In this document: piece by piece, positions 22,349 through 35,594 of the stretch
How positions within the stretch are numbered: the first letter of the stretch is position 1
How the letters are laid out: each line of letters begins with the position of its first letter
Source of the DNA: Jaltomata sinuosa
Taxonomy: Eukaryota > Streptophyta > Magnoliopsida > Solanales > Solanaceae
NCBI GenBank assembly: GCA_003996215.1
Contig: QJPP01000316.1
Coordinates: 744,001 to 808,000 of the forward strand
Length of the DNA: 64,000 nucleotides
Reading direction: 5' to 3'
Notes under the pieces: model-generated
Told to the model about the DNA's origin: nothing
Database searches by the model: none
The model's input: the letters and a program-made list of their open reading frames with translations, nothing else
Translations under genes and position numbers: made by a program

Positions 22349-25300
22349 GTTTCAAAGTATATTATTAAGGGTACATTACTTTTTTCTCTCGGCGCACGTT
22401 AGGTGAGCTAACCTGCGCATATCTCCGATGGCTCAAGGATGATCGAAAAAAGACGCTACCAAGAAACCGCCGGATCAACAGAAAAAAGGAGCTTCGTTTA
22501 CAAGGGTCGGAAAAAAAGCCACTTCATGGGTATTCAGGTGTTGGGGCAAAGGGTAACCCATTAGAAGATGAAGCAGATCTGGCTGAGGTAGAGGAAATTC
22601 AATGGCCTACTCTCCAGCTCTCTAGCTCTAGAAAAGGACACTCCTCTGCTGTAACTCAGCCAGGGAAAGTTAAATCCCCAAGTATTATAACAAATTCTGC
22701 TGGGAGCTTACAAGTCACCATTGGAACTGTATCTAGGGGTCCAGATCTCAAGCTCAAAGGGACTATTGACTATGGACAATCTGATGCACCAGTCAAGGAT
22801 GTTGATGGTAGGTCGTAGGCTGGGCTATTTGAGGGTAATAAGATGGCGTCTAAGGGTATGAATTTGACGTATGTTCCTCCGATTATAGAGGAGGGTGAGG
22901 TGGTGGTTCACATGCTGAAAGAGGACTTTGAGGCTGAAAATTTGAAATGGAAATCTGCACTTATTATGTATGTTGTGGGTAATTCACCTTCAATTGGAGC
23001 TGTGGAAAGGTTCACTGCCGGACAGTGAAACTATATGGCAAAACCGAAGGTATTGTATCATAATGATGGGTATTTCGTTATCAAGTTCAAAAGCATAAAG
23101 GAGAGGGATGAGGTATTATGCTCAGGGCCATACACAATGTTCAATAGACCTATCATACTGAAAGTCTGGGCTGCTGATTTTAATTTTAACGATGAGGTAC
23201 TGAAGACTATTTCATTGTGGGTGCGATTGCCTAATCTTCCCTTGAATTGCTGGAGTATGGCCAGGCTAAGTAGAATTGGGAGTGCTTTGGGAAAACCCAT
23301 CTGTGCAGATGATTGTACCTCAAAGGCTGACAGAATTTCCTATGCTCGAATATTGGTAAAGATAGATGTGACAAGACCACTACCAAACAAGGTTAAAATA
23401 TGTGATCCTTATGATAAGATGATTGAACAAGTTGTGGTATATGATTGGCGACATTGTTTTTCCAAACTTGTTGTAAGATAGGACATTCATGTGCTAATAA
23501 AGGTACAATGGAAGCGCCACAAAGTCACAAGGAGCAGGTGCCTAAAGTGCAAAAGGAATGGAAGATGCTGAAAATGTTGGATCCTACAGTCGACAGTGCC
23601 ATTGATGGCCAGGGTAGGTACAAAGATCAACTATTCCCTGACCAAGAAGGGGGGGAAGGGATAGGACCTTCAATCCAACACACTCCTCCCCAAATGGAGG
23701 AAGAATAGTGGACAAAAATCAGAGGAAGATCAATTGCTAAACCACTTACTATGGGTACAGGGTACTGGTATGAGGGCTACTTGGAATAAACTTCAAAAGG
23801 TGAAAGCTAGTTTAAAGCTACTAGCAAACAAGGAGTTTAGTGCTGTAGAGGCTAAGATTAAGGCAGCAAGAAGTACTTTACTAGATATTCAAGAGCAAAT
23901 GAGAGATCATACTCATTACCTTGATTTGGTGCCAAGAGAAAAAATAGCAAAACAATTGTTGGAGAAGTGGATTCTAGTAGAGGAGAGTATTACTCAACAA
24001 AAATCTAGGGTAAAATGGCTAAAGCTCGGGGACACTAATACAGCCTACTTTCATGCTTGTCTGAAAAATAGGCAAGCTCAAAATTTCATGAGGAAGTTGG
24101 TTAGCAGAGATGGGATCATGTTACATACAGAAGATGCTATTAAACAGGAAGTGGTTAGTTTTTATAAAGAACTATTGGGTACAGCTGCCCCCTAGTTATC
24201 AGTGGTTCTACCAGAGGTGACTACAGGTCCTGGTCTTTCTAGATTGCAATAATTAGATCTCATAAAGCCAATTAAGAGAGAAAAAGTCCTCGCTGCTCTT
24301 AAAGGCATCAATGATAATCGAGCTCCTGAAAATGATGGTTTTAATACATTCTTTTTCAAGAAAGCATGGCCAATCATTGGTAATACTATAGAGAATGTAG
24401 TCTTAGAATTCTTTGAAACAAGCAAGATGTGCCATCTCATTAACTGTGTTTCCATTACATTAATTCCAAAAATGAAACATCCCCCTTCTATTATAGAGTA
24501 TAGGCCGATCTCTTGCTGCATGGTGTTATACAAAATAATATCAAAGATTTTAACCTCCAGATTACAACCAGTGTTGAGTGACCTTGTCGATGGTAGTCAA
24601 AATGCATTTGTGCCAGCTAGACTCATAAGTGATAATATCATTCTGAGCCATGAACTGGTGAAAGGATATGGTAGAAAGGCAACTTTACCAAGATGTATGA
24701 AGAAGATAGACATGCAGAAAGCCTACGACTCAGTGGAGTGGTCATTTATTAAGCAGGTGTTGGTTATGCTGGGGTTTCCTGAGATGTTTATTGGCTGGCT
24801 TATGGAGTGCATGACATCAGTGACTTACTCAATTAACATTAATGGAAAGGCTACTAAACCTTTTGCAGCTAAGAAAGGGTTGAGACAAGGGGACCCTATC
24901 TTTCCTTATTTGTTTGTTCTAGCCATGGAGTATCTCAATAGGCTCCTTAAACCACTGGATCAAGTAACAGGTTTTAGCTACCATTCTAGGTGTGCTAAAC
25001 TGAAACTGATGCAGCTTAGGTTTGCGGATGACCTTTTATTATTCTGTCGAGGGGACCTGCAACCTGTGTCACTCATGTATGAAAGGTTTCAGATGTTCTC
25101 AGATGCATTTGGTTTACAAGCAAACAAACAGAAGAGTGTTATGTATTTTGGTGGGGTAGCAGTTTCTGTTCAACAACAAATTCTTGATACTATAGGTTTC
25201 ACCAAAGGTGAGTTGTCGTTTAGGTACTTAGGTGTGCCTCTAAGTACTAAACGACTCACAACAGTCCAATGTGACCCTTTACTGGAGAAAATATTGGGAA

Positions 25301-26465
25301 GAATCCGTTCATGGACATCCAGATTTTTATCATATGCTGGAAGAACAAAGCTCTTGAGGAGTGTTCTGTTTTTATATAAACATTCTGGATGCAGGGGTTT
25401 ACTATCCCTAAGAGAGTTATTCAACTCATTAAAGCCATTTGTAGGAGGTTCCTATGGACAGGATCTGTTGAGGTATCTAAGAAAGCACTCATAGCTTGGG
25501 ACAAGCTATGTATGCCAGTAATAGCAGGTGGTCTGAGCTTGATAAATGTAGAGGTATGGAACAAAGCTGCAATGTGTAAATTGTTATGGAATTTATATAA
25601 TGCTAAGGAAAGGCTCTGGGTGAAATGGGTTCATGCCTATTACATTAAGGGGCACTCAGTGTGGAGTATCAATCCCAAGACTGCCTCTTGGGTGATTCAG
25701 AAGATTTTCAAAGCGAAGAAGTATATTGAGATTGCGGGCTACACGACTAATCTATTTCAACAACTAACACAATTCTCTATGAGACATGTATTTCAGATTA
25801 TTGGGAGAGGTATCAAAAGTGGTCTGGAGGAAGTTGGTCTGTAACAATCGTGGTAGTCCTAAATGGATATTTATACTTAGGTTGGCTATACTAGGTAGAT
25901 TATCCACGAAGGACAGGATTATGCGATGGGGTATACATGCTGAGCCTAAGTGTGTCTTTTGTAAGCAGGATCCAGAGACTCTTCAACATTTGTTCTTCAC
26001 TTGCCCTGTTACCGGGGCAATTTGGAACAAGCTTCTGGCTTGGCAAGGTATAAACAGAACTAGTATGGACTGGTCAAGAGAGATCAATTGGGCGCTACAA
26101 TATGGAACTGGTAGGAGTAAATGAGTTACTATTTTTGGTATGGTACTGACTGCTACTGTGTATCACATTTGGGTGGAACGGAATCAGGTGATATTCCAGG
26201 CTAGAGGTAGAACACCATCAACCCTCATCAAAATGATTACCTAGGAGGTGCACCAGCGTGCTAGTTTGGTTCCAAAATTAGCTAGCTACATGGTCAAGTT
26301 GAATTTCTATTCATAAAGTTATTCCGATAGGATAGATTTGGAGCTTCAAGTGATTTGAAGAATATGCACTCTTGGAACTTCTGTCCATGAGGCTTCTCTG
26401 GTAACTTGCTTGTCGGTTTGTAATTCCCACTTTTGATTTAATAAAATGTTTATTTTACCAAACAA
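22349..26465 (+). mobile_element. decayed L1-type LINE without endonuclease domain
   Basis: Pieces of a plant LINE in order. A gag-like DUF4283 region lies at about 22843-23480 (for example GPYTMFNRPIILKVWAADF) with a CCHC-like QTCCKIGHSC at 23465-23500. The linker upstream of RT is at 23734-24195. Reverse transcriptase at about 24427-25390 includes KKGLRQGDPIFPYLF and the FADD catalytic box. A zf-RVT tail lies at 25860-26090 (CVFCKQDPETLQHLFFTCPV). Stops and frameshifts break it into at least six frames. No AP-endonuclease domain lies between the gag and RT parts, so an internal deletion occurred. Flanking AAACTAYAAACAC at 22336-22348 and 26466-26478 (12 of 13 match) is a likely target duplication. 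The element cannot encode active enzymes. Confidence 0.85.
24427..25494 (+). pseudogene. LINE reverse transcriptase remnant
   Basis: Longest surviving frame of the LINE, 355 codons. It covers RT fingers and palm: an INCVSITLIPK-type start, the motif KIDMQKAYDSVEW, the KKGLRQGDP box and the FADDLLLF active site with its paired Asp residues. The frame runs into unrelated residues after about 25390, where a frameshift moves the homologous text to another frame (CRRFLWTGS onward). Non-functional without its missing endonuclease and intact C-terminus. Confidence 0.85.
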
Positions 26466-26855
26466 AAACTACAAACACCTACATTGTTGAATGCTTTTTT
26501 GTATTGATATTGAAAACGGTTACAACTTGTTTGGATGGTTGCAATCGGGGTCCGATCCGGGGCGGGAGCTATTCATCTGAATACTTATAATAATTATAAT
26601 ATTTATTATTAAGTACTATTTATTTTTCAATATTAGATGAATATTTAGAATAATTATAATAATTAGGGGTAATATATTAAAGTGGTCATTTTAATTATTG
26701 CTTTTTAAGGAATATGTGGTATACCAAGTTAAACATATACGGACAAATAAACATGAACGGAGGAAGTATAAAATTATAAGTTGGGATGATCAACCTATAA
26801 CTTTTAACAGATTTTAGTTTATAAAGCACTTGACTTATAAATATTTTTTATGTTT

Positions 26856-27122
26856 ATTACTCTTTACCTCTTATATTAGTTGACCACCTTACTAAAAATA
26901 GTTATCCCATATTAATTATCCATCTTACTAAATCAAGAAAACATTATTTAAAATTATCTCATATTACCCTTATAATTATTTTTTTTGAAAGTATTCACAC
27001 TTGTTTGTAAAAATTCAAAGAAGTTTTTAAGGCGTGAATTAGTAAATTAACTTTTTATTTATGATTTTTAATATACGTGTAGAAAGAAAAATGACCAACT
27101 AATATGGGACGGAGAGTATTAC
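26856..27122. mobile_element. Stowaway-like MITE
   Basis: The left end TATTACTCTTTACCTCTTAT continues ATTAGTTGACCACC. The right end GACCAACTAATATGGGACGG continues AGAGTATTA. The two are inverted repeats over about 30 bases. Interior AT-rich, non-coding. A related right-end fragment (AACATGAACGGAGGAAGTAT) lies at 26750-26770. Confidence 0.55.
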
Positions 27123-27726
27123 CTCATTGAACTTACAAGGGGTGGCTGCTGTTGTGATTGTGGGGAAGTGTATAAAATTCTTGGTTTATAGCTTCCAAGT
27201 GAAACAGTTCAACTTTTGGAGCTTTGACGAATACCCATGGTTTTCGTGCCCAAAGCAAATTGTTCCTATGATTAAATCTTTAGTTTTAAGCAAATTATTT
27301 AATTAATTAAATTAAACATAACATGATTAAGTATTGTCTTATAGTGCAGAAACTTAATGTAATTATGGGAGCGTGACTGGCTTCTTTGCACGAGTGGGTT
27401 TCTCTTCTTCCCATGATAGTATATAACATTTGATTAATTTAGCCTAACCTATGCTTTGTAATTGTATTTTCCATAAAGTACTACGTACTGAATACTTGTG
27501 CCTAAAACAGGAAATGATGAACATTGCCTAATTCATATTGTACTTTAATAATTATAATTATGACTTTATATCTGATGTGATAATGACGTCAAATTCGATG
27601 TCATTAAAGAGTAATAAACTCTTTTTAAACACCTTTTTGCATTAGAAGTTTGGTGAACTTCAATTTATTCATGTATACATAGTAGATTGTCGTTTTAAAT
27701 TTTTCTTCTCATTCAGAATTTTATTC

Positions 27727-27982
27727 TACTCCCTTGTTACATGATACTTGTCATTTTATTTCTAAAAAATTAAATTGCATGAACTTGACCAATGATATAA
27801 GATATAATATGAGAAAAAAATTATAACTTGTGGAGTAGTATTTTTCGTATACTTTTTGAATATTTAAATTTAAATTTTAAAATATTAAATTAATCTAATT
27901 GAATTTTTAATTTAGTACCATAGATTAGTTAGATTGACTCTTAATAAAAAACTAAAAGTGACAACTCTTTCGAGACGGACCA
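27727..27982. mobile_element. Stowaway-like MITE
   Basis: TACTCCCTTGTTACATGATA then CTTGTCATTTTATTTC at the left, and AAAGTGACAACTCTTTCGAG then ACGGACC at the right. These are imperfect inverted ends of the same class. About 255 bases, non-coding. Confidence 0.45.
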
Positions 27983-28401
27983 TTTTATCTTTTTTCTTTT
28001 CCTTTATATAATAAGTTCAATTTTTAATCTGAATTATTGGAATTATTTTTACATAACCAGATTATAATTTAAAAGTCCCATGAAACGATAAGTACACAAG
28101 TTAAAACAAAGTAGATAATATGTAGTTATAAATCGAACTAAACCAAGTGTCAAGTCTTTTAATATTACCAGCAAACACATATTTAAAAAGTTCAGTAAAA
28201 GAAGGGTTAATGATTAAAGCAGGGAAAAAGATGTTATATTAAGGTGGAGAAAAAGGAAAACAATTGGAGTGGGAGTAATTTGGGAATTGGAAGATTCGAA
28301 GAAAGAAACATTTTATACACTAGCTAATAAAGATTATGGAGACTTGGAGACAAAGGACAGGAAGAAGAAAAATAATGAGGGAAATAAAACGAGACCACCA
28401 A

Positions 28402-28559
28402 ATGATGTGGTGTAACGGATGAGATTGCATCCCTCTTAATTTGAGGTTTCAGTTGCAAGCTTTGAGTATGAAAAAAATCTTGATCGAGAGTGCTTTTGAA
28501 TGGGCTCTACGTGATACAAATTTAAATTAATCAGATTTTAATACAGATTTTGGATACCG

Positions 28560-28595
<36 letters not shown>
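28402..28595 (+). repeat. tRNA-derived SINE with 32-A tail
   Basis: GATGTGGTGTAACGGATGAG gives an A-box-like head, followed by TTTGAGGTTTCAGTTGCAAG at the B-box position. The body ends CAGATTTTGGATACCGAATT, then 32 uninterrupted A (28564-28595). The long tail suggests either a fairly young insertion or later tract growth. A truncated relative lies at 29185-29340. Confidence 0.6.
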
Positions 28596-28596
<1 letters not shown>

Positions 28597-29184
28597 CAAA
28601 GGAGGGAATTATAAGAAAATAGACCGTATGATTAGAGGCAAAGGGGCGTGGTCGCTTTATAGCAAGAAGAAGATGAGAAAAAAGCTGCTTTTATCACATG
28701 GCTTTGGGAGGGAAAATACCTTTATTGTCTCGAAAATTTCATCCAATCCATTGTTTCTTTCAATTTATTTACCATATTCTATATTTACACATTTTGAAGT
28801 ATAGCATATAATTCATATTTTTTAAGTTATTAGCCTATATCAATTGTAGGCAATTGTTGGTTTTCTCACCCAACTTCAAATGCGTTAAAGTGTCACACAT
28901 TTGAAGGAATGAGTTGTTACGTTGTATCTTTATATATGGATTACGATTATATGTTTTATGCCCCAATTACCCATAAAAATTCATGTTTTCTTAATACTAT
29001 AGTCTTCACACATTTTAGAGACATAAGGACAAACTTATTCTTTGAGAATTGCAAGATCATGTGCCTTTGGAACTGCGCTTTCTCTTGCAATTCCTTCTGT
29101 CTCCTTTTTCCACCAAAATTTTCTATTGTTATAATTTGTTATTTTGCTAAACATGCTCCCTAATAGGTTCTACTGAAATGCATC

Positions 29185-29340
29185 ATAATCAGAAGTTTCA
29201 AATTCGAGCCCTGTTGGATAAATATTAAAATCATTTCTGTTAGGAAATACTTTACTTCTTAATGTAAGATTTTTTAGCACAAATTTAAATTTAATCAGGT
29301 CTTAATATGAGTACCAGACACGAAATTGGGAAAACAAAAA
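29185..29340 (+). repeat. truncated SINE, same family as 28.4 kb
   Basis: It keeps the B-box region (AAGTTTCAAATTCGAGCCC) and the 3' body ACAAATTTAAATTTAATCAG ending ACACGAAATTGGG, but lacks the A-box head. The shared 3' body with 28402-28563 is direct evidence for one family. Confidence 0.55.
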
Positions 29341-31020
29341 AATAAGAGGCAACACAAAAGCCCCAAAACCAAGAAATGAATAAAGAATAAAAGGACAAAT
29401 GCTTTTATCATAAAATGAAACAGCAAAAGGTATCAAAAGTTGTCAAATTTCACCTTTCTCTCAGAAAAGTTAGGGGGACTAAATAGAGCATAGTGATTAC
29501 TAGTGCAAGACAAAAAGAAAATTCACAAAAGAAAAAGTGATTTAATTCTGATTTATTTAACCTGCATTTTTTTTTTGCTTAAAAGGCAAGATGTTTTTTG
29601 TTACTATTCAATCCCCAAGAAAATACCTTTAATTATATGTGTCTTCTGCTTCTTACAGAGCTCTTTTTGAATTTGAATGTGTCACCTAGAGTTATCATTG
29701 TTAATTTGTAATGTTATGATGGTAAAACATAATGAGGTCAGATTTCTTTAAATAAAGTTAGTGATGTATTTCAATTGTAAATACTAGTTTACGAGATTTA
29801 TGATTTCTCCTTGTTTAAGTGGATTTATAATAAATCACACAGTTTAATTTATCAATCGTCTAAATTTTCATGACTGATGAATTATGATCTTGATTCCACT
29901 GCCTAAAAAATCCTCTTCTAAGATGTAGAGAATTTTTCTCTCTTTTATAAATCCTAGTCGTCATATTTTGGGGGAAAAAACTAATTATCTTCAATAATGA
30001 TGTATTTGTATGTTACTAATTATGTAAGTAGAGTTCAGAAGGAGAATAAGCTAATGGGCTAATTAGCGTCCCTCATGACTGGACCCAATCCAACAACAAT
30101 GTTTCAACAATTCAAGACAATGAAACATATTTCACAACTTTATTCACGATAACACGGATTAAAGTAATTGAAATTTACTCACGATAACAATAAATTCACA
30201 AAACGGTTTTGTCACATTAATTTCTAATAGTCGAACTTAACCACATGATAATTGTAAAATCACAAAAAACTCACTCATTGTAACAGTAAAAGTCACCTAT
30301 AATGGGTATAGATTTCGTCGTTATCGTGGAAAACGTCGTGACTTTACTGTTATGGCGAGTAGAGCTTTACGACTTTAATGCGACAAAAAATATTTTATGA
30401 ATTTAATTATTTCTACTAATAGAGTGAATTTAGGTCAATGACCATACTTTGGATGGAGTAATTATCAGTACTAATGAGAAGCAATACATCCAATCCCTTT
30501 TGAGCAGATACAATACAACATACATAAAAGATGGAAGTGCAACATATTGATGTTAGTTGTTGGATAAATAGGAGTTCAAAATTGGCACTGATAATTTGTT
30601 TTTTGTCACGCTTTGCTGACATGACATGACACATATATTCATGGGACCAGAAACATTCCCTGAGTAATTTTGTCCCCTCTTTCCTTTAATTTGACTGCTA
30701 AATTGTTCACTCTCTTTTGTTTACACTATACTTCTAATTCCTGTTGCTTTCATTTTACTGCTAGTGTTAGTTATATATATATCATGAAAACTTAATTGGT
30801 TTCATTTTAGGAATTTTGGCTGACAAAGTTTTATCACTGGTGGCTGAAAAATCTAGTCAATGGCAGTGGGCTGGAACATTACTTAATTGTTTTAATTTCT
30901 TTTAGTTTAACAGTATTGCAGATTTGTAGTCCCAATATTTTCAGAAAATAAACGTCATCCTCTTGCAGCAATAATTTAGTAATGGATTGTAAATTGAAAA
31001 AAATAGTGGCTTGATACAAG
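29341..31020. other. AT-rich spacer
   Basis: Nothing identifiable beyond A- and T-rich tracts. Confidence 0.45.
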
Positions 31021-31078
31021 TGACCAGTACAACAATAACGGAACAAACCCAGTATGATCCCACAAGTGACGAGCAAAA
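31021..31078 (-). repeat. degenerate TS-type SINE tail, antisense
   Basis: On the minus strand it reads CACTTGTGGGATCATACTGG then GTTTGTTCCGTTATTGTTG, an altered form of the TS SINE 3' end CACTTGTGGGATTACACTGG. Only the tail is recognisable. Confidence 0.45.
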
Positions 31079-31301
31079 TATGAAATCTGATCCTAATTTG
31101 AGTATGTGTGGGATATTAAGCAAGACAGATTAACTATATATTGGCATGTGATGGATATACACTATTTGTAAGTAGAAGCCAACCTCGAAGTATATTATGT
31201 TTCCTTAGCTATGATGTTAGTAGTTATGACAACCTAGCTATCACCATTAGTTCTCCAGTCCCGACATGATATTAAGATAACATGATAACTACCGGCCATA
31301 T

Positions 31302-31391
31302 ACAAAGGCGGATGGGTTCACGTGAATTCAATAACTCTTGTCATAAAGTATGTATTTATGTTCAAAAACTTTAAATTCTGGATCTGCCTTT
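31302..31391. mobile_element. 90-bp MITE with AAAGGCGGAT ends
   Basis: AAAGGCGGATGGGTTCACG at the left and TTCTGGATCTGCCTTT at the right are short inverted ends (9 of 10 match). The interior resembles a sequence common in Solanaceae spacers. Possible relatives lie at 31733-31870 and 55672-55840. Confidence 0.4.
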
Positions 31392-32537
31392 AGTTATATA
31401 AGTTGGTCTCGTGATTAACCTGACAGTTACCGTAGTTAGCTAGACGTTGAATCATGAAGTAAAACATTATGTTTCTTTAATCCTATATAACTCAAGATTG
31501 TATATTTGTATTTTGTGTCTTAATATATCCTACGCTTGTTAGATAAATTTGTTACATTTAAGTTCTTTGGGTATCTTAAAAAGCTTGGGAAGGATCTAGT
31601 ATATTGAAAGACAAAAATGATGAGTTAAGTTGACCTTTAATAAGGACAGACAAAATCAGTTATGCCAATCTATGTGGGCTCTTTTTCAGGGGAAAAATAT
31701 CATGATGCATTTTAATTAAAGGGAGATTATTCAAAGCCGAATCCCCGATTTAAGTTTTATGAGTTCAATATTTAAGGTTTTTAGTATTGAATTCATAATA
31801 CTTTAAGGTTATGAATTCATTTTTTTTTTTTTAATATTACTGAATTTTTACATATAAATTTATGTTCCACCTCGGAGATTATTGGATTAGCCTGATGATT
31901 GACAAGAGGAAACAGAAACAGAATTATATTAGAAAATCAGGCGTGAAAATGGGTATTATGCACGCTAGGGCCAATATAATATAATGTATGATGATCAACA
32001 GTTATTTTCAAAATAATGCCTTTTAAGCACTCGTTTTAAAGATGGAAATGAATGTGTTAGTAAGCACAATGATACACATAGAAAAGGTCCATTATAGAAA
32101 CCACCTGATTAATATATGTTCACTTTTACTGGACTTAGATTTGGCACAAAAGTGCATTAAAATGTCGTTAATTAGTGTTTGGAAAATGATTATTTCTTTG
32201 TAATGGGTGTCAATCCTTTATCCATATTTGATAAATTACCAAACTGTATGGGACTCTTATGAATAATGAATTAATGCACTTTTTTGGTATGTTGAACAAC
32301 TAATGAACAATAGCCAAATGAACTACATTTTTAATGATTAAAAAGCACATTAGATCTAATTAGGATTAATACTACGTATCTTATTTGACTATGTACTTAC
32401 TAGTTAATGATTAAAGCATTTTATAAGCAAATTACAATATGATTTTGTATTTCATGAGCGTGATTATCAGTCTAGTTTGAATTCTAATGACTATAGCCTA
32501 AAGGATTGTAAGTACTCAGGTATAGTATATCTAAGAG
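31392..32537. other. AT-rich spacer
   Basis: No gene seen. A relative of the 31.3-kb MITE may occupy 31733-31870. Otherwise AT-rich and featureless. Confidence 0.4.
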
Positions 32538-32910
32538 TGAAAGGTCAAAAACACACGTATAGTATCCTGATTTTTAGTTTTATATCTGAACTATTAGGTG
32601 TATGAGTTTCCTACCTTAACTATCACCAAATGTTTATAGAAATACACTTCAACTATCAGGTGTATGAGTTTTCTACCATAACTATCACCAAATGTTTATC
32701 AAAACACCTCAACTTTCAGTTGTTCACTTTTCCTACATGAATATCATCATTGTTCAAGTAGGAAAAGTAAACAACTAATAATATAATTGAGGTGTGTTTT
32801 GATAAATATTTAGTGATAATTCAGGTAGAAAACTCACAAAATCTGATAGTTTAGGTGTGAAACTCAAAAAAGCAGGATATTTTAAGGGTGTTTTTGACCC
32901 TTAACTCCAT
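32538..32910. repeat. foldback/MITE with ~46-bp inverted ends
   Basis: The left end AAAGGTCAAAAACACACGTA continues TAGTATCCTGATTTTTAG. The right end AAGCAGGATATTTTAAGGGT continues GTTTTTGACCCTTAACT. They are inverted repeats. Inside, GGTGTATGAGTTTYCTACC and CTATCACCAAATGTTTAT occur twice in direct order. Most of the element could form one long hairpin. Confidence 0.7.
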
Positions 32911-33059
32911 ATATAAACCACCAGATAACGAAATAATATTGCATTGTTTTAGTGGAAACCAGGTAGAATTTTAAGGAAAAACTACTTAAATAAACATACT
33001 TACCTACCATATCTACTAAATAACCCACTACTTTATTTTAATTAAACTTTTTACAATAA

Positions 33060-33780
33060 TTTATCAAAAAAAAACCTTCATCCCCAAGATACATCAGCAA
33101 ACCTCCCTTGTTCATTTTTTCAGTTTTGGTGCCTACAATCATGGCAACTGCCATAGTTCAAACATAATTCTTCATAGTCTAGGTAAATTATTTTTTCCCA
33201 TTATTTCTCTTTCATCATCTTAAACAAAGCAATTTCCACCATTAATAGCAGATTTTGACGGTTATTTGCTTAAAATTATTGAGTTTTGTTGATGATTGAA
33301 CCATTATTCATGTATCTATAGTATATTCAAGTTTTCAATTCCAATTTTGCAACTGAAATTCACAAATTTCAAACCCAATTTCTAAAATCTTTTGTTTTTG
33401 GCTGCATAGCTTTGAAACCTCCATTAATGGCCAACGAAGGGCCTTCATATATCGTCAAACCCTAGCCACCGCTATAACTAACACTGCCACGAGTCATGTG
33501 GAGGAAGAAAACAACTCTGAGATCTGGAAGAAAATGATCAGATTTGGCCGAAAAACTCTATCTCCTCTGTGTCTATTTCCCGATCTGGTCGGAGTTTACA
33601 TTTTTTTTTTGTGATTTTCTTGCTGCGTACCCATGTATCATCATAGTCTACTAATTCATATTGAATATGAAACTTAGTGTTTGTTCATGTACCTACGAAT
33701 GTATCTCTGTCAGATTTGTGTTTCTTCTTCTTTTAAGCATGTATCTATGTACAAATACATACATCGAAAGTTTCACTGGG
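33060..33780. other. UTR-like GC-richer segment before a minisatellite
   Basis: Contains gene-like text such as CTCTGAGATCTGGAAGAAAA and GGCCGAAAAACTCTATCTCC but no sustained frame. It is followed by a degenerate ATACAT-rich array. A similar arrangement is seen at 40.9-42.2 kb, so both may be copies of one type of non-autonomous element. Inference only. Confidence 0.3.
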
Positions 33781-34180
33781 GCAACTTGATACTAGATACA
33801 TGTATTTTAGATTCACTATATGAAATTTATATTTGATACATCAAATTAATACTGGATACACTAGATTGAGTTGATTATAGATACATGTATTTTGGATATG
33901 ATATATGAAATTAGTATTGGATACATCAATTAATTATTATATTAGACACATCAAATTAATACTCTGTATTTTCAATTTTGGATATAATGTATGAAATTGG
34001 TACTGGATACATCAAATTAATACTAAATACATATAAACATATATATGAAATTAATATTAGATACATACAAATAAATACATGAAATTTATACTAGATACAT
34101 AAATACATATACATGAAATTAATAATTGATACATATTAAAATATACATAAAATTAATACTAGATACATATAAAATGATAC
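33781..34180. repeat. degenerate GATACAT-type minisatellite
   Basis: Repeated units built from TAGATACAT, GAAATTAATACTAGATACAT and ACATCAAATTAATAC over about 400 bases, with irregular spacing and frequent substitutions. Non-coding. Confidence 0.65.
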
Positions 34181-35594
34181 ATTAGATGAAAAGTAATCAA
34201 ATTACATAATCAAGATATACATATTCCGTCTTATATTAATAAAATTAATGAATTTATTATTTTTAAAAAGTAATAAATAAATAAATTAATTGAACATATA
34301 TACATGCCTTGATTTCTGCCTTATATTAAGGGATTTGATTAATTAAAATTTCCATAATTAGTTGCCCATGTATCTTAGATACATACAATCAGCTTGAAAT
34401 ATGCATGTATCCGAAGTATGAAAAGTGATAAAAAATGTAATTAGATAAACTAGTGTCACATAAAGAGTAATAAGGTTTTAAAGATGTGAGTTTTATGAAA
34501 GTTATCCAAATTTTAACCCATGGAAGAAGCTATGGGCTCATGAACTGGATTCAGCCTGAAAGGGACTCTACCTTGAGTTGGGCTAGGCCCAAAATAGTAC
34601 TCAAGTCATTTGGGCTGACTACAGAAGGCGAGATAACAGAAAAAATAGGCGGGTTTGTCATTTTTTGAGTCTCTAATCAAAGTTTAACTGCCGTTTCAAA
34701 TGTATTTGGAAGTAACTATTTTTAAATCGAAAAATAACATTTAGATAAAAAAAAATGTCCGTAACTAACAACTCCAACAATTGGTGTTGGAATTTGAAAA
34801 GTTTCAGGAGTTTGAAACTTTTGAAATGATTCAAATTCCAAAAATTATAGAAATATTTTATGGAGTTTGAAATAGGCTTCATGAGTGAAATAATGGTAAA
34901 GTTTTAAACCAACTACCAGAAGTGAAACAATAACAATCCCCTCATCTTTGATGAAAATAATATTTGATATGTTGATTGCTTTTTGAATACCCAAAAATTT
35001 ATGAGATATTCGAGATATTCTTTTAAGAAAACATGTCTCCTTTTATAAGAGTAAGCTAAAGTTTAGGATAAAAGAATCTCCAATGTCCAATAAATCCTAA
35101 TGAACTTTAGAGTTTGAAGATGGACTGAACTCTTCTTATAGAGTTTATTTTATATCCGATAAATTTCAATGTTTATAACTCTAGGGGAGCATTTTTTAAA
35201 ATGGAAATGATACTTATAAATTGAAAAAGAAATAATCTTTTCAAATTTGTTATATATAAAAATTATACAAAATTTGAAATAAATTCATAAAAAACTAGGA
35301 AATGAAATCTCCGGAAAAAAGAAGAGATGCCAAAACCTTCCATAAAGTTACAGCCCCTCATCTCTTCACAATCACTTTCCTTTTCTGATTCCCCCCACCT
35401 CTCCCCTCTCTCTCTCTCTACTGTTCCTCTTTCGCGCTGTTTCTTCTCTCTTTCAACTTTTTTCCTTTCTTTATTCTTCTGGACCTCAAAAAACCAATAG
35501 GAAAAAAAAATGAAAAAGAAAAAGTTAATAACTTTGAAACTTGAAAATCAATCACTCACTTACCACCACTAACATTCCCACTACTCCATCACCA
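34181..35594. other. spacer and leader of the first thaumatin-like gene
   Basis: AT-rich to about 35370, then a CT-rich stretch (CCTCTCCCCTCTCTCTCTCT near 35396-35420), typical of a plant pyrimidine patch or 5' leader, before the ATG at 35595. Confidence 0.4.

Noticed and set aside
28550..28804. 84-codon ORF starting with a Lys run
   Set aside because: The Lys run is the SINE poly-A tail and the rest is spacer.
33781..34180. CRISPR-like regular repeats
   Set aside because: Units are degenerate with irregular spacing and no unique spacers, in a plant nuclear context; it is a minisatellite.
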